Of a DNA stretch of 64,000 nt, positions 18,257-30,440 are shown piece after piece (position 1 is the stretch's first letter; each line of letters begins with the position of its first letter). A program made the translations under genes and the position numbers. The DNA lies in contig NZ_JALUXE010000033.1 in NCBI RefSeq assembly GCF_027019125.1, positions 52,962 to 116,961 on the forward strand. Reading direction: 5' to 3'. The DNA is from Roseovarius sp. Lineage in GTDB: Bacteria > Pseudomonadota > Alphaproteobacteria > Rhodobacterales > Rhodobacteraceae. The notes under the pieces are model-generated. The model was not told where the DNA came from and searched no databases. It saw nothing but the letters and a program-made list of their open reading frames with translations.

Positions 18257-20670
18257 ACGACCTGACCCCAGACCGCGACGACCGCACCGCCAAGCTCAAG
18301 GGCATCGGCTGCGCCCGCAAGCGCGTGGAGGATGCGCGCTTTACCCAAGGCAAGGGCAACTATGTCGATGACATCAAGCTGCCCGGCATGCTCTTTGGCG
18401 ATTTCGTCCGCTCGCCCTACGCCCATGCCCGCGTCAAATCCATCGACACCTCCGCCGCCATGGCGCTCGATGGCGTGGTCGCTGTGCTGACCGCCAAGGA
18501 TCTCGAGCCCTTGGGCCTGCACTGGATGCCCACGCTTGCGGGCGACAAACAGATGGTGCTGGCCGATGGCAAGGTGCTCTTTCAAGGACAAGAGGTGGCC
18601 TTTGTCGTCGCCCGCGACCGCTATATCGCCGCCGATGCCGTGGAACTGGTCGAGGTCGAGTATGAGGAACTGCCCGTCATCACCGACCCGTTCGAGGCCC
18701 TGCAATCCGATGTGACCCTGCGCGAGGATCTCACCCCCGGTGCCGATGGCGCGCACGGCCCCCGCCGCCACCCCAACCACATTTTCCTGTGGGAAGAGGG
18801 CGACAAATCCGCCACCGAAGAGGTCATCGCCGCCGCCGATGTGGTGGCCGAGGAAATGATCTATTACCACCGCACCCACCCCTGCCCACTGGAAACCTGC
18901 GGCTGCGTCGCATCCATGGACAAGGTCAATGGCAAGCTCACCGTCTACGGCACCTTTCAGGCCCCGCATGTGGTGCGCACGGTGGCCTCCTTGCTATCGG
19001 GCATCGACGAGCACAACATTCGTGTGGTCAGCCCCGACATCGGCGGCGGATTTGGCAACAAGGTGGGCGTCTATCCCGGTTATGTCTGCGCCATTGTCGC
19101 CTCTATCGTGACCGGCGTGCCGGTGAAATGGGTCGAGGACCGGATGGAAAACCTGATGGCCACCGCATTCGCCCGCGACTACTGGATGAAAGGCAAGATC
19201 GCGGCCACCAAAGACGGCAAGATCACCGGCCTCTGGTGCCATGTCACCGCCGATCATGGCGCGTTCGACGCCTGCGCCGATCCCACCAAATTTCCTGCCG
19301 GCTTCTTTCACATCTGCACCGGCAGCTATGACATCCCCGTGGCCTATGTCGGCGTCGATGGGGTCTATACCAACAAGGCCCCCGGCGGCGTCGCCTATCG
19401 CTGCTCCTTCCGCGTGACCGAGGCCGCCTATTTCATCGAACGGATGATCGAGATACTTGCGATCGAGTTGGGCATGGACGCCGCAGAGCTGCGGCGCCTC
19501 AACTTCATCCGCGCCGACCAGTTCCCCTACCAGTCGGCGCTTGGTTGGGAATACGATTCGGGCGACTATCACACCGCTTGGGACAAGGCGCTCAAGGCCG
19601 TGGATTACGCCGGTCTGCGCGCGGAACAGGCCGACCGGGTCGCCGCCTTCAAACGCGGCGAAACCCGCAAATTGCTGGGGATCGGCCTGACCCATTTCAC
19701 CGAGATCGTCGGCGCTGGCCCGGTCAAGAATTGCGACATCCTCGGGATGGGCATGTTCGACAGCTGCGAGATTCGCATCCACCCCACCGGGTCGGCCATC
19801 GCCCGTCTTGGCACCATCTCTCAGGGCCAGGGCCACGCCACCACCTTTGCCCAGATCCTCGCCTCCGAAATCGGCATTCCGGCGGACAAGATCACGGTGG
19901 AAGAAGGCGACACCGACACCGCCCCCTACGGCCTTGGCACCTATGGCAGCCGCTCGACCCCCGTTGCAGGCGCGGCCACCGCGCTCGCCGGTCGCAAGAT
20001 CCGCGCCAAGGCGCAGATGATCGCGGCCTATCTGCTGGAGGTCCACGACGATGACGTCGAATTCGACATCGACCGCTTTGTCGTCAAGGGCGCGCCGGAA
20101 CGGTTCAAGACCATGGCCGAGATTGCCTATGCCGCCTATCATCAGGCCATTCCCGGCGTCGAGCCGGGGCTCGAGGCGGTCAGCTACTATGACCCGCCCA
20201 ACATGACCTATCCCTTCGGCGCCTATATCTGCGTGATGGAGATCGACGTGGACACCGGCGAGATCGAGGTGCGCCAGTTCTACGCGCTCGACGATTGCGG
20301 CACCCGCATCAACCCGATGGTGATCGAGGGCCAGGTCCACGGCGGCCTGACCGAGGCGCTCGCCATCGCCATGGGGCAAGAGATTGCCTATGACGAGATG
20401 GGCAATGTCAAAACCGGCACGCTGATGGATTTCTTCCTCCCGACCGCCTGGGAGACGCCGCATTACACCACCGATCACACCGAAACCCCCTCGCCGCATC
20501 ACCCCATCGGGGCCAAGGGCGTGGGCGAAAGCCCGAATGTCGGCGGTGTCCCGGCCTTTTCCAACGCCGTGCATGACGCGCTGCGCCCGTTTGGTCTCAG
20601 GCAAACGCATATGCCGCATGACCACTGGCGCATCTGGCGCGCGGCGCATGCGCTTGGGCTGCATGGCTGA
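18253..20670 (+). CDS. coxL: Carbon monoxide dehydrogenase large (molybdopterin) subunit, form I
   Basis: AYRCSFR active-site signature of form I CoxL; molybdenum hydroxylase motifs; gene order M-S-L. Confidence 0.96.
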   Translation: MNDLTPDRDDRTAKLKGIGCARKRVEDARFTQGKGNYVDDIKLPGMLFGDFVRSPYAHARVKSIDTSAAMALDGVVAVLTAKDLEPLGLHWMPTLAGDKQMVLADGKVLFQGQEVAFVVARDRYIAADAVELVEVEYEELPVITDPFEALQSDVTLREDLTPGADGAHGPRRHPNHIFLWEEGDKSATEEVIAAADVVAEEMIYYHRTHPCPLETCGCVASMDKVNGKLTVYGTFQAPHVVRTVASLLSGIDEHNIRVVSPDIGGGFGNKVGVYPGYVCAIVASIVTGVPVKWVEDRMENLMATAFARDYWMKGKIAATKDGKITGLWCHVTADHGAFDACADPTKFPAGFFHICTGSYDIPVAYVGVDGVYTNKAPGGVAYRCSFRVTEAAYFIERMIEILAIELGMDAAELRRLNFIRADQFPYQSALGWEYDSGDYHTAWDKALKAVDYAGLRAEQADRVAAFKRGETRKLLGIGLTHFTEIVGAGPVKNCDILGMGMFDSCEIRIHPTGSAIARLGTISQGQGHATTFAQILASEIGIPADKITVEEGDTDTAPYGLGTYGSRSTPVAGAATALAGRKIRAKAQMIAAYLLEVHDDDVEFDIDRFVVKGAPERFKTMAEIAYAAYHQAIPGVEPGLEAVSYYDPPNMTYPFGAYICVMEIDVDTGEIEVRQFYALDDCGTRINPMVIEGQVHGGLTEALAIAMGQEIAYDEMGNVKTGTLMDFFLPTAWETPHYTTDHTETPSPHHPIGAKGVGESPNVGGVPAFSNAVHDALRPFGLRQTHMPHDHWRIWRAAHALGLHG

Positions 20671-20673
20671 GGA

Positions 20674-20732
20674 CGGGACCGGGGGCCAGCCCCCGGACCC
20701 CCGGAGTATTTGCACCAAGAAGAAACAGGATG
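20674..20732. repeat. GC-rich intergenic repeat (copy C) between coxL and coxD
   Basis: gggaccgggggccagcccccggacccccggagtatttgcaccaagaagaaacagg. Confidence 0.5.
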
Positions 20733-20737
20733 ACAGC

Positions 20738-21616
20738 ATGGCAGACTGGCGCGACCTGCAACAGGGCATGGCGGATCATGGCTATATCGCGGGCGATGAT
20801 CTGGTCATGGCGCTGCATATCGCGCTGTCGCTGGGGCGGCCTCTCCTGCTCGAAGGGGCGGCGGGCGTGGGCAAGACCGAAGTGGCCCGCGTGCTGGCCG
20901 CCCTCAAGGGCGCGCGCCTGATCCGGCTGCAATGCTACGAAGGGCTGGACGCCGCCCAAGCCATCTACGAATGGAACTACCCCCGCCAACTCCTTGCCAT
21001 CCGCGCCGCCGCCGAAGGGGGCGAGACAGGGGCCGGCGTCGAGGCGCGGATATTCTCGGATGACTATCTTCTGGAGCGTCCCTTGTTGCAGGCCATCAGG
21101 CAGACGGAATCGCCGGTTCTGCTGATCGACGAGATTGACCGCGCCGATGAGGAATTCGAGGCCTATCTCCTTGAAATCCTGTCCGAGTTCCAGATCACCA
21201 TTCCCGAGATGGGCACCATCGGCGCCACGGCGCGCCCTATGGTGATTCTCACGGCCAATGGCACCCGCGACCTCTCGGATGCGCTGCGCAGACGCTGCAT
21301 TTATGCGCATGTCGACTACCCTGACCGCGCCGCAGAGCTTGCAATATTGCAAGGCCGCTGTCCCCAGATCGACCAACACCTCACCCGCCAGATCGTCAGC
21401 TTCGTGCAGACACTCCGCCGCGAGGATCTGGAGAAAACCCCCGGCATCGCCGAGACCCTCGATTTCGCCGCCGCCCTTGCCGGCCTCGGGATCAACGACC
21501 TGACCCATGATCCGGTGGCCCTGCAAGCCGCCCTTGCCACCCTGCTCAAGACCCAAGTGGACCGCGCCCGCATCACCACCGAAGTGGCGCAGCGCCTTGC
21601 GGGACAAGCGGCATGA
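20738..21616 (+). CDS. coxD: CoxD-type MoxR AAA+ ATPase (CODH active-site maturation)
   Basis: LLLEGAAGVGKTEVARVLA Walker A; LLIDEIDRADEEFEAYLLEIL Walker B; position after coxL. Confidence 0.94.
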   Translation: MADWRDLQQGMADHGYIAGDDLVMALHIALSLGRPLLLEGAAGVGKTEVARVLAALKGARLIRLQCYEGLDAAQAIYEWNYPRQLLAIRAAAEGGETGAGVEARIFSDDYLLERPLLQAIRQTESPVLLIDEIDRADEEFEAYLLEILSEFQITIPEMGTIGATARPMVILTANGTRDLSDALRRRCIYAHVDYPDRAAELAILQGRCPQIDQHLTRQIVSFVQTLRREDLEKTPGIAETLDFAAALAGLGINDLTHDPVALQAALATLLKTQVDRARITTEVAQRLAGQAA

Positions 21617-22794
21617 GCCGCGTCACCCGCTTTGCCGCCCGCGATCCGGGGCCATCGGCGCGTGTCGCGGGTTTCATCGCCCATCTGCGCGCCAATGGCC
21701 TGCGGTTGGGGGTGGGCGAGACGGAAACAGCCCTCGCCGCGCTCACCCATGTCAACGCCGCCAACCCCGACGAAACACGCCGCGCCCTCAAGTCGGTCTG
21801 CGCCAGCACCGCCGATGAGGTGACGCAGTTCGACGCGCTCTTTGACAGCTATTGGCTGAACGCCGGCCGCGTGCGCGAAAAATTTGCCCCGTCAGAGCGC
21901 GGCGGCAACGCCCACAGCCGCAACAGCCGCGAGGCAAGCGGTGAAAACGCCGCCGCGCGCGGGCAAATTCACGCCCCCGACGATGGTGCAGGTGCCGCGC
22001 ATGGCGAGGGCACCGGCACGCTCATCGCCAGCCGCACCGCCAGCCTCATGCATCACGACATGCGCAAACTGGTCAGCCCGCAGGACATTGCCGCCGCGGA
22101 ATCCATCGCCCGCCACCTCGCGCATTCCCTCGCCTACCGCCGCTCTCGCCGCCGCCGCGCCGCGCGCCGGGGCGATCACATCCACTTTCGCCGCCTGATC
22201 CGCGCCAGCCTCTCGACCGGGGGCGAGCCGCTGACACTCCCACGCAAGAAGCGCCCGGACCGGCGCATGCGGATCATAGCCCTGTGCGATGTCTCCGGTT
22301 CGATGACAATCTACGCGCGGGTGTTTCTCGCCTTTCTCACCGGCCTCATTCGCGCCGATGACGCCACCGATGCGTGGCTGTTCCACACCCGCCTTGTACG
22401 CATCTCGGACGCGCTGCGCGACCCTGACCCGCTGCGCGCGCTCAACCGCCTGTCGCTCTTGGCCGATGGCTTTGGCGGCGGCTCGAAAATCGGTGCGTCG
22501 CTTGCACAGTTCGCCCATGGCCCTGCGCGGCATTGCGTCACTTCGCGCTCGGTCGTTGTGATCCTTTCGGACGGCTATGACACCGACCCGCCCGCCGCCC
22601 TGACCGACGCCCTCACGCGACTGCGCAGGCGGGGCGGCCGCATAATCTGGCTCAACCCGCTGAAAGGCTGGAAGGATTACGCACCTGTGACCGCTGCCAT
22701 GGCCGCCGCCCTGCCGCATCTTGATCTCTTCGCCGCAGCCACGACGCTCAATGATCTGGCAACGCTCGGCCCGCAACTGGAGCGCCTGAAATGA
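21613..22794 (+). CDS. coxE: CoxE-type VWA domain protein
   Basis: IIALCDVSGSMTIYARVFLAF MIDAS motif; position after coxD. Confidence 0.94.
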   Translation: MSRVTRFAARDPGPSARVAGFIAHLRANGLRLGVGETETALAALTHVNAANPDETRRALKSVCASTADEVTQFDALFDSYWLNAGRVREKFAPSERGGNAHSRNSREASGENAAARGQIHAPDDGAGAAHGEGTGTLIASRTASLMHHDMRKLVSPQDIAAAESIARHLAHSLAYRRSRRRRAARRGDHIHFRRLIRASLSTGGEPLTLPRKKRPDRRMRIIALCDVSGSMTIYARVFLAFLTGLIRADDATDAWLFHTRLVRISDALRDPDPLRALNRLSLLADGFGGGSKIGASLAQFAHGPARHCVTSRSVVVILSDGYDTDPPAALTDALTRLRRRGGRIIWLNPLKGWKDYAPVTAAMAAALPHLDLFAAATTLNDLATLGPQLERLK

Positions 22795-23546
22795 TCCCCG
22801 ACACGCTCGATACCGCCACCCGACGCCTGGATGCGGCACGCGCGCCCTATGCCATCGCCACCGTGATCCGCACCGTGGGGGCCACCGCCGCCAAACCCGG
22901 CGCGCGGGCGCTGATCCTCGCGGATGGCACCATGACCCAGGGCTGGATCGGCGGCGGATGCGTGCGGGGTGCGGTGGCCCGCGCCGCCCAGAGCGCCATC
23001 GCCGAAGGCACACCGCGCCTGATTTCCATTCAGCCCGACGAGGATCTGACCGCGCAGGGTCTCACCCCCGGTCAGCGCCATGAGGGGCGCGACATCGCCC
23101 GCAACGGCTGTCCCAGCAAGGGCGCGATGGAGATTTTCGTGGAACCCGTCCTGCCCCGCCCGGAACTGGTGATTCTCGGGGCCTCGCCCGTGGCTCTGGC
23201 GCTTGCCTCTCTCGCCCAGCCCTTCGGCTTTGACATCACCACGCCGGATGCCGGCCCCCTGCCCGCCGCCAACCATGTGCGCATGGTGGTCATCGCCACC
23301 CAGGGCGCGGGCGATCTTGACGCCCTGCGCGCGGCGTTGGCCTCTGACGCCACCTATATCGGCTTTGTCGCCAGCCGCCGCAAGTTCGCCACCCTCGCCG
23401 CGCGGCTTGAGGCCACGCTCGAGACGCTGGCGCGGGTTCACGCGCCCGCAGGCCTTGCGATCCATGCCGTGACGCCCGAGGAAATCGCGCTCTCGATCCT
23501 TGCGCAGATCGTCCAGCACCGCCGCCAGGGCCAGCGCCAGACCTGA
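22791..23546 (+). CDS. coxF: CoxF/XdhC family protein
   Basis: WIGGGCVRGAV; IGFVASRRKFATL; HAVTPEEIALSILAQIV. Confidence 0.92.
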   Translation: MIPDTLDTATRRLDAARAPYAIATVIRTVGATAAKPGARALILADGTMTQGWIGGGCVRGAVARAAQSAIAEGTPRLISIQPDEDLTAQGLTPGQRHEGRDIARNGCPSKGAMEIFVEPVLPRPELVILGASPVALALASLAQPFGFDITTPDAGPLPAANHVRMVVIATQGAGDLDALRAALASDATYIGFVASRRKFATLAARLEATLETLARVHAPAGLAIHAVTPEEIALSILAQIVQHRRQGQRQT

Positions 23547-23572
23547 CATTCCCCAAGTATCAAGGAGACCCC

Positions 23573-24022
23573 ATGGACCTCGCCGATGAAATCACGCTTC
23601 ACGCGCCCAAATCCCGCGTCTACGCCGCGCTGAACGATCCCGAAATCCTGCGCCAGAGCATTCCGGGCTGCGAGGAGCTGATCAAACATTCCGACACCGA
23701 GTTCGAGGCGCGCGTCGTGCTCAAGATCGGGCCGGTCAAGGCGCGCTTTACCGGCACGGTCACGCTCGACACCACCGGCGCGCCGGATGCGTTTTCACTG
23801 ACGGGTCAGGGCAATGGCGGCGCCGCAGGCCATGCCAAGGGCGGTGCGGATGTGACTTTGACCGAAGACAACGGCGTCACCACGTTGCGCTACACCGCCC
23901 GCACCGAAATCGGTGGCAAGCTTGCGCAATTGGGCAGCCGCCTGATCCAGAGCACGGCGAAGAAACTCGCCGCACAGTTCTTTGCCAATTTTCAAGAGGT
24001 GGTCGCCCCGGCAGAGGTCTAG
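23573..24022 (+). CDS. coxG: CoxG SRPBCC-family protein
   Basis: VYAALNDPEILRQSIPGCEEL; last gene of cox cluster. Confidence 0.93.
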   Translation: MDLADEITLHAPKSRVYAALNDPEILRQSIPGCEELIKHSDTEFEARVVLKIGPVKARFTGTVTLDTTGAPDAFSLTGQGNGGAAGHAKGGADVTLTEDNGVTTLRYTARTEIGGKLAQLGSRLIQSTAKKLAAQFFANFQEVVAPAEV

Positions 24023-24149
24023 CTGCGTTACACTCTCATCCTCTCGCTCGCCCCGCCCCGGCCGGGCACCCGGACCGGGGCCTCTGCGCGGACGAGGCGC
24101 GGTGCCGGGCCAAGCCCGGGACGCGCCTTGCAAGTGCACAGATGGCTGG

Positions 24150-24572
24150 CTAGATCCCCGCCAGAAACGCCGCGATCCCGGCCTCTGCGACGTCGCGGTC
24201 CTGCATCGGTGTGCCCGAACTCACGCCGATACCCCCCACGACCTCGCCCTCCACGATCACCGGCAGGCCACCGCCCACCACCATCAAGCGCCCGCCAATG
24301 GCCGAGGCGATGCCGTACACCGGCTTGCCGGGTTGGCTCACCTCGCCATATTCATGCGTCGCCTTCTTGGCCCCGGCCGCGGTAAAGGCCTTGTCGATGG
24401 CGATGGTGATCGACGTGACCTTGCCGCCATCCATCCGCTCGAATGCCACCAGATTGCCGCCCTCGTCGGTGATGGCGATGCACATCGGCACGCCGATTTC
24501 CGCCGCCTTGGCCCGCGCCCCGGCAAGGAGCACCCCGGCATCCGCCAGATCAAGCCGCTTCACTGTCATCAT
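24150..24572 (-). CDS. glcG: GlcG/HbpS heme-degrading domain protein
   Basis: GGLPVIVEGEVVGGIGVSSGTPMQDRDVAEAGIAAF; next to glcB. Confidence 0.88.
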   Translation of the reverse strand: MMTVKRLDLADAGVLLAGARAKAAEIGVPMCIAITDEGGNLVAFERMDGGKVTSITIAIDKAFTAAGAKKATHEYGEVSQPGKPVYGIASAIGGRLMVVGGGLPVIVEGEVVGGIGVSSGTPMQDRDVAEAGIAAFLAGI

Positions 24573-24583
24573 GGCCCTGTCCC

Positions 24584-26710
24584 TTATGCCGCCTTGATCC
24601 CGCGCCGCGCCGCATGCAGCAGCGGCTCGGTATAGCCCGAGGGCTGCTTGGCCCCCTCGAAAATCAGATCCCGCGCCGCCTTGAACGCGGCCCCGTCGAA
24701 ATCGGGCGCCATGGGGCGATAGGCCGGGTCATGCGCGTTCTGCGCATCCACCTTGGGGGCCATCCGCCGCAACGAAGCGTCGATGTCCTCCGCCGTGCAG
24801 ATCCCGTGGATAAGCCAGTTCGCCAGATATTGCGACGAAATCCGCAGCGTTGCGCGATCCTCCATCAGGGCGACATCATTGATGTCCGGCACCTTGGAAC
24901 AGCCAATGCCCTGATCGACCCAGCGCACCACATAGCCCAGGATGGACTGACAGGAATTGTCCAGCTCGCGCCGCACCTCTTCGCCCGATAGGTTCCGCCC
25001 CACCATCAGCGGCGGCGTCAAGAGATCGGCGCGCGCCGCGCGATCCCGCCCTTTCAGCGCCTCTTGCAACCCGGCCACATCCACCTGATGATAATGCGTG
25101 GCATGCAGCGTCGCCGCGGTGGGCGACGGCACCCATGCGGTATTCGCCCCGGCCTTGGGATGCGCGATCTTGACCTCCAGCATATCGGCCATGGCATCGG
25201 GCTTGGCCCACATGCCCTTGCCGATCTGTCCGCGCCCGGTCATGCCCGCCGCAAGACCGGCATCGACATTCCCGGCCTCATAGGCCGCGAGCCAGATCGC
25301 CTTTTGCATCTCGCCCTTGGGAATGACCGGCCCCGCCTGCATCGAGGTGTGAATTTCATCCCCGGTGCGGTCGAGAAACCCGGTATTGATGAACACGCAG
25401 CGATCCTTGACCGCCTTGATACAGGCCATGAGATTGGCCGAGGTGCGCCGCTCTTCATCCATCACGCCCAGTTTGACGGTGTTGCGCGTCAGGCCCAGAA
25501 TATCCTCGACCCGCCCATAGAGCGTGTCGACAAAGGCACATTCCTCCGGCCCATGCAGCTTGGGGATCACCACATAGACCGACCCCGCCCGCGAATTGCC
25601 CTCAGGCCCGCGCGCCAGGTCATGCATCGCCGCCGCCACGGTCACAGCCGCATCCAGCATCACCTCGGGCGTCTCCTTGCCCTCCAGCAGCACCGCATCA
25701 GTGGTCATCAAGAGCCCGACATTGCGCACCAGCATCAGCGCGCGACCGGGATGCACCACCTCGGCGCCCTGCGGATCAACATAGGTCACATCCGGGTTGA
25801 GCCGCCGGGTCAAGAGCCGCCCACCCTTCTCGAACCGCTCTTCCAGATCACCGCGCATCAGACCCAGCCAGTTGCGGTAGACCACGCATTTGTCGTCGGC
25901 ATCCACCGCAGCGACCGAATCCTCGCAATCCTGTATAGCGGTCAGCGCGCTCTCGATCCGAATATCGGCAATACCGGCGGGATCATCGCGGCCAATGGTC
26001 GAGGCACGGTCAATCACGATCTCGATCATCAGACCGTTGACCCGCAACATCACGTTGCCGCCCGCGGTATGGCCCGCGAACTGCCCCGCATCGGCCAGCC
26101 CGGTGACTTGGCCGCCCACCGTGACACGTAGGCTGTCCGCCACCTCCAAGGCATCCACATCCGCCCAAGACCCAGAAGCCAAAGGCGCCACCTTGTCCAG
26201 ATGCGCCCGCGCCCATGCAATCACCTGGGCTCCCCGCGCCGCGTCATAGCCCGGCCCCGCTGCACGCCCCGCAATCGCATCCGTGCCGTAGAGCGCATCA
26301 TAGAGACTGCCCCAGCGCGCATTGGCCGCATTGAGGGCAAAACGCGCATTCATCACCGGCACCACCAGTTGCGGCCCCGCAACCTGCGCAATCTCGGCAT
26401 CGACATTCTGCGTGCCCAGCTCGAATGCCTCGGGTTCCGGCACCAGATAGCCGATCTCGGTCAGAAACTCGCGATATGCCTCACCGTCGAATTGCTGGCC
26501 GCGCCGCGCGCGGTGCCAGCCGTCGATCTGCACCTGCAATTCCCGCCGCTTGGCCAAGAGGGCCGCGTTCCTGGGGGCCAGATCACGCAACAGCGCGGCA
26601 TAGCCCGACCAGAACTGATCGGCGCTCAGCCCAAGCAGCACCTCATCCTCGATCAGACGGGCCAGCGGTGCGGCCACGCTCAGGCCGTGACGGTCAACAT
26701 AGGTGGTCAT
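24584..26710 (-). CDS. glcB: Malate synthase G
   Basis: 708 aa; full-length malate synthase G similarity ([48 protein letters not shown]). Confidence 0.97.
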   Translation of the reverse strand: MTTYVDRHGLSVAAPLARLIEDEVLLGLSADQFWSGYAALLRDLAPRNAALLAKRRELQVQIDGWHRARRGQQFDGEAYREFLTEIGYLVPEPEAFELGTQNVDAEIAQVAGPQLVVPVMNARFALNAANARWGSLYDALYGTDAIAGRAAGPGYDAARGAQVIAWARAHLDKVAPLASGSWADVDALEVADSLRVTVGGQVTGLADAGQFAGHTAGGNVMLRVNGLMIEIVIDRASTIGRDDPAGIADIRIESALTAIQDCEDSVAAVDADDKCVVYRNWLGLMRGDLEERFEKGGRLLTRRLNPDVTYVDPQGAEVVHPGRALMLVRNVGLLMTTDAVLLEGKETPEVMLDAAVTVAAAMHDLARGPEGNSRAGSVYVVIPKLHGPEECAFVDTLYGRVEDILGLTRNTVKLGVMDEERRTSANLMACIKAVKDRCVFINTGFLDRTGDEIHTSMQAGPVIPKGEMQKAIWLAAYEAGNVDAGLAAGMTGRGQIGKGMWAKPDAMADMLEVKIAHPKAGANTAWVPSPTAATLHATHYHQVDVAGLQEALKGRDRAARADLLTPPLMVGRNLSGEEVRRELDNSCQSILGYVVRWVDQGIGCSKVPDINDVALMEDRATLRISSQYLANWLIHGICTAEDIDASLRRMAPKVDAQNAHDPAYRPMAPDFDGAAFKAARDLIFEGAKQPSGYTEPLLHAARRGIKAA

Positions 26711-26793
26711 GAGTATCGCTCCAGTATTTCAGGAAATCATCGGGTTTTGCAGCTACTTCAGCGCTGCGGCACTTGTAAGAACGGGAAAAATGT

Positions 26794-26810
26794 TTTCCAT
26801 TGTATGGAAA
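26794..26810. promoter_or_regulatory. Candidate IclR-family operator TTTCCA-TTGTA-TGGAAA between glcB and iclR-type gene
   Basis: Perfect 6-bp inverted repeat in the divergent intergenic region. Confidence 0.55.
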
Positions 26811-26822
26811 GGTATACCGAAC

Positions 26823-27611
26823 ATGACCGATCCCCAATCCCAAGGCGTCCAGTCTGTCGCCCGCGCCCTGCGCCTGCTGCACCTGCTCAGCCAGCAGGAC
26901 GAAGGCGCGCGCGTGTCAGACCTCGCGCGGCTGGCCGGTCTTGCGGTCTCGACCACGCATCGCCTGCTGACCACGCTCGAATTGCAGCATTTCGCCCAGT
27001 TCGATTCGGAACGCGCGCTCTGGCATGTGGGGCGCGGCGCGTTTTCGGTGGGCACCGCCTTTGCCCGGCGGCATAATTTCGTGACCCCGGCGCTGCCGCT
27101 CCTGCGCCACCTGCGCGACATCACGCGCGAAACCGCCAATCTCGGGATCCTCGATCAGGACGAGCTTGTGACGCTGTCACAGGTCGAAAGCCGCGAGATC
27201 ATGCGCGCCATATCGCCGCCCGGCGGGCGCGTGCCCGCCTTTTGCTCTGGCATGGGCAAGGCGATTCTCGCCACCTGGCCCGATGCCGATATCGCGGAAT
27301 TCGTGGCGCGCACCGGCTTTCACCCGATGACCAAGCGCTCACATCGCAGCCTCACGACCGCCATGGTTGACGTCAAACGCATCCGAGCCCAGGGTTACGC
27401 GCTCGATGACGAGGAACACGTGACCGGCCTGCGCTGCCTTGCCGCCGTGGTCTGGTCGCCGCAGGCCGAGGCGGTCTGCGCCATCTCGGTCTCGGGTCTG
27501 GCCGCCCGCCTGCCCGATTCCCGGCTCGAGACCGTCGGACGGCAAGTGGCCGAGGCGGCTGCGGACCTGACCCAGCGCATCGGCGGGCAGAAACCGGACG
27601 GCGCTTATTAG
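26823..27611 (+). CDS. IclR family transcriptional regulator
   Basis: [55 protein letters not shown]. Confidence 0.94.
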   Translation: MTDPQSQGVQSVARALRLLHLLSQQDEGARVSDLARLAGLAVSTTHRLLTTLELQHFAQFDSERALWHVGRGAFSVGTAFARRHNFVTPALPLLRHLRDITRETANLGILDQDELVTLSQVESREIMRAISPPGGRVPAFCSGMGKAILATWPDADIAEFVARTGFHPMTKRSHRSLTTAMVDVKRIRAQGYALDDEEHVTGLRCLAAVVWSPQAEAVCAISVSGLAARLPDSRLETVGRQVAEAAADLTQRIGGQKPDGAY

Positions 27612-29095
27612 AACAGGCTGCCTTGCCCTTCGGGCGGCGTCTTGGGCTTGGATTTCGGCACCGGGGTCGCGCCCCCCGACAACTCGAGCATCCCATCGGC
27701 AAATTCGATCGCCAGCGCTCCGGCCCCCGCGGCGGCCGCCCGCGTGGTCACAACCGCCCCATCGCCACGCACCACCGCATAGCCGCGCTTGAGCGTGGCC
27801 TTGTATCCCAGGGTCTCGCGCAGTCGCTCCAATGCAGCCAGCCGATCTTCCCAGCCCTGCTTCTGTCGCCTGGCCGCATCCGAAAACCGCAGCGTCACCC
27901 GGTCCAAATCGCGCCGCTTCTGCGCAATATCGCGGTTGAGCGCGTGCACATTGAGCCGCGCCGCCGTCGCCTGCAACCGCCGCCGATCCCCCTCGACCGC
28001 GCGCCGCAAGAGCGCGGGCCGCAGCGCCCCCGCCGTTTCCGACAGATGCACCCGCCGCACCTGCACCGAACGGATGAGCGCCGCAGGCAGGCGCTCGCCC
28101 AGCGCATCCAGCCGTTGACGCGGCCCATCGAGCAGCACCTCGGCCCGTGGCAAGGCCCGCGCCAGATCGCGCAGCCGCTGCCCACGCAGGCGCACCCCTT
28201 GGCTTAGCGCATGGCTCAGCCGCGCGCCCTGCCCCTCGACCCACGCCAAAAGGTCCATGCGCACCGGCACCGCCAGTTCCGCCGCCGCCGTCGGTGTCGG
28301 CGCCCGCTTGTCCGAGGCGAAATCAATCAGCGTCGTGTCGGTCTCATGGCCCACGGCGGAAATCAGCGGAATCGCACTCTCCGCCGCCGCACGCACCACG
28401 ATTTCCTCGTTGAACCCCCACAGGTCCTCAACCGATCCGCCCCCGCGCGCCACGATGATCAGATCGGGGCGCGGCAGCGCGCCACCGGGCGTCATCGCAT
28501 TGAATCCCCGGATCGCCCGCGCCACCTCGGGCGCACATCTGTCCCCCTGCACGGCGACAGGCCAGATCAGCACCTTGCGCGGAAACCGATCCCTGAGCCG
28601 GTGCAGAATATCCCGGATCACCGCACCCGAGGGCGAGGTCACAACCCCGATGATCTCGGGCAGATAGGGCAGCGCCTGCTTGCGCTCCGGCGCAAAGAGC
28701 CCCTCCGCCGCCAGCGCCGCCTTGCGCTTTTCCAGCATCGCCATCAGCGCGCCCATGCCCGCTGGCTTCATATCCTCGATGATGATCTGATAGCGCGACT
28801 GGCCGGGGAACGTGGTCAGGCGGCCCATGGCCACCACCTCCATCCCCTCTTCGGGCTGCACCGCAAGGCGCGCCGCAACCCCTTTCCAGATGATCCCCGC
28901 CAGCACGGCACTATCATCCTTTAGATCCAGATAGATATGCCCCGACCGTGGCCGCGAGATACGCCCCAATTCGCCGCGCACCCGCACATGCGAAAACTCG
29001 CCTTCGATCATCCGCTTGATCACACCAGACAGATCCGAGACCGAAAATTCCGGGGCATTGCCGCCCTCTTGGGGATCGTCGATCAGATCGGACAT
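27608..29095 (-). CDS. xseA: Exodeoxyribonuclease VII large subunit
   Basis: [59 protein letters not shown]. Confidence 0.96.
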   Translation of the reverse strand: MSDLIDDPQEGGNAPEFSVSDLSGVIKRMIEGEFSHVRVRGELGRISRPRSGHIYLDLKDDSAVLAGIIWKGVAARLAVQPEEGMEVVAMGRLTTFPGQSRYQIIIEDMKPAGMGALMAMLEKRKAALAAEGLFAPERKQALPYLPEIIGVVTSPSGAVIRDILHRLRDRFPRKVLIWPVAVQGDRCAPEVARAIRGFNAMTPGGALPRPDLIIVARGGGSVEDLWGFNEEIVVRAAAESAIPLISAVGHETDTTLIDFASDKRAPTPTAAAELAVPVRMDLLAWVEGQGARLSHALSQGVRLRGQRLRDLARALPRAEVLLDGPRQRLDALGERLPAALIRSVQVRRVHLSETAGALRPALLRRAVEGDRRRLQATAARLNVHALNRDIAQKRRDLDRVTLRFSDAARRQKQGWEDRLAALERLRETLGYKATLKRGYAVVRGDGAVVTTRAAAAGAGALAIEFADGMLELSGGATPVPKSKPKTPPEGQGSLF

Positions 29096-29174
29096 GCGCG
29101 CGCCTCCTGCCTTGTGTCTGGCTGCCCGCCACCTTAGAACGCGGACCAACCGAGGCCAAGCAGGAGTTGCCGCC

Positions 29175-30440
29175 ATGAACATTCTAATCCTTGGATCGGG
29201 CGGGCGGGAACATGCGCTTGCCTGGGCGGTGCTGCAAAACCCCAAATGCGATCGGTTGATCGTGGCCCCCGGCAATGCGGGCATCGCGGAAATCGCCGAA
29301 TGTGCGGCGCTCGACATTCTCGACGGCGGGGTCATCGCCGGCTTTTGCGAGGCCGAGGCGATTGATTTCGTCATCATCGGCCCCGAGGCGCCCTTGGCCG
29401 CCGGTGTCGCCGACCGCCTGCGCGACGCCGGATTGCTGGTCTTTGGCCCCTCCGCCGCCGCCGCACGGCTTGAGGCCTCGAAGAGCTTTACCAAATCCAT
29501 CTGCGACGCCGCAGGCGCCCCCACCGCCGCCTACGCCCATTTCACCGATCTCGCCGCCGCCCGCAGCTATGTCGAAACCCAAGGCGCCCCCATCGTGGTC
29601 AAGGCCGACGGTCTGGCCGCGGGCAAGGGCGTGATCGTCGCCATGACCCTGCCCGAGGCCTTGGCCGCCCTTGACGACATGTTCGGCGGCGAATTCGGAA
29701 GCGCCGGGGCCGAAGTGGTGATCGAGGAATTCATGGACGGCGAAGAGGCCAGCTTTTTCGTCCTTTGCGACGGCGAGACCGCCCTTCCCATCGGCACCGC
29801 CCAGGACCACAAACGCGTGGGCGAAGGCGACACCGGCCCCAATACCGGCGGCATGGGGGCCTATTCCCCCGCCCCCGTGATGACCGATGCCGTCACCCGA
29901 CAGGCGCTCGATCAGATCGTCCGCCCCACCTTGGCCGAAATGGCACGGCGCGGCACGCCCTACCAAGGCGTGCTCTTTGTCGGGCTGATGATCAAGGACG
30001 GCGCACCGCGCCTTGTCGAATACAACTGCCGCTTTGGCGATCCCGAATGTCAGGTGCTGATGATGCGCCTCGGCGCGCAGGCGCTCGACCTGATGCTTGC
30101 CACCGCCGAGGGGCGGCTTGCCGATCTCTCTGTCAACTGGGCCGAGGATCACGCCCTCACGGTGGTTCTGGCCGCACAGGGCTATCCCGGCGATTACGAA
30201 AAAGGCAGCGTCATCAAGGGGCTGGACACTTGCCCCGAGGACAGCTTTCACATGGTCTTTCACGCCGGCACCACACGCGCCCAAGGGCAGATCACCGCGA
30301 CAGGCGGCCGCGTTCTGGCCGCCACAGCCCGTGGCACCACCCTGCAAGAGGCGGCCGACCGCGCCTATGCCATGGTGGATCGCATCGACTGGCCCCAGGG
30401 CTTTTGTCGCCGCGACATCGGCTGGCGCGCGCTGAAATGA
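29175..30440 (+). CDS. purD: Phosphoribosylamine--glycine ligase
   Basis: [42 protein letters not shown]. Confidence 0.97.
   Translation: MNILILGSGGREHALAWAVLQNPKCDRLIVAPGNAGIAEIAECAALDILDGGVIAGFCEAEAIDFVIIGPEAPLAAGVADRLRDAGLLVFGPSAAAARLEASKSFTKSICDAAGAPTAAYAHFTDLAAARSYVETQGAPIVVKADGLAAGKGVIVAMTLPEALAALDDMFGGEFGSAGAEVVIEEFMDGEEASFFVLCDGETALPIGTAQDHKRVGEGDTGPNTGGMGAYSPAPVMTDAVTRQALDQIVRPTLAEMARRGTPYQGVLFVGLMIKDGAPRLVEYNCRFGDPECQVLMMRLGAQALDLMLATAEGRLADLSVNWAEDHALTVVLAAQGYPGDYEKGSVIKGLDTCPEDSFHMVFHAGTTRAQGQITATGGRVLAATARGTTLQEAADRAYAMVDRIDWPQGFCRRDIGWRALK

Noticed and set aside
17581-20670. 1029-aa plus-strand ORF
   Set aside because: The real CoxL starts at 18253; the upstream part is an out-of-frame read-through of coxM/coxS.
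18994-20769. 591-aa minus-strand ORF antisense to coxL
   Set aside because: Composition typical of codon-position shadow ORFs (Gly/His/Asp-rich), no recognisable domain.
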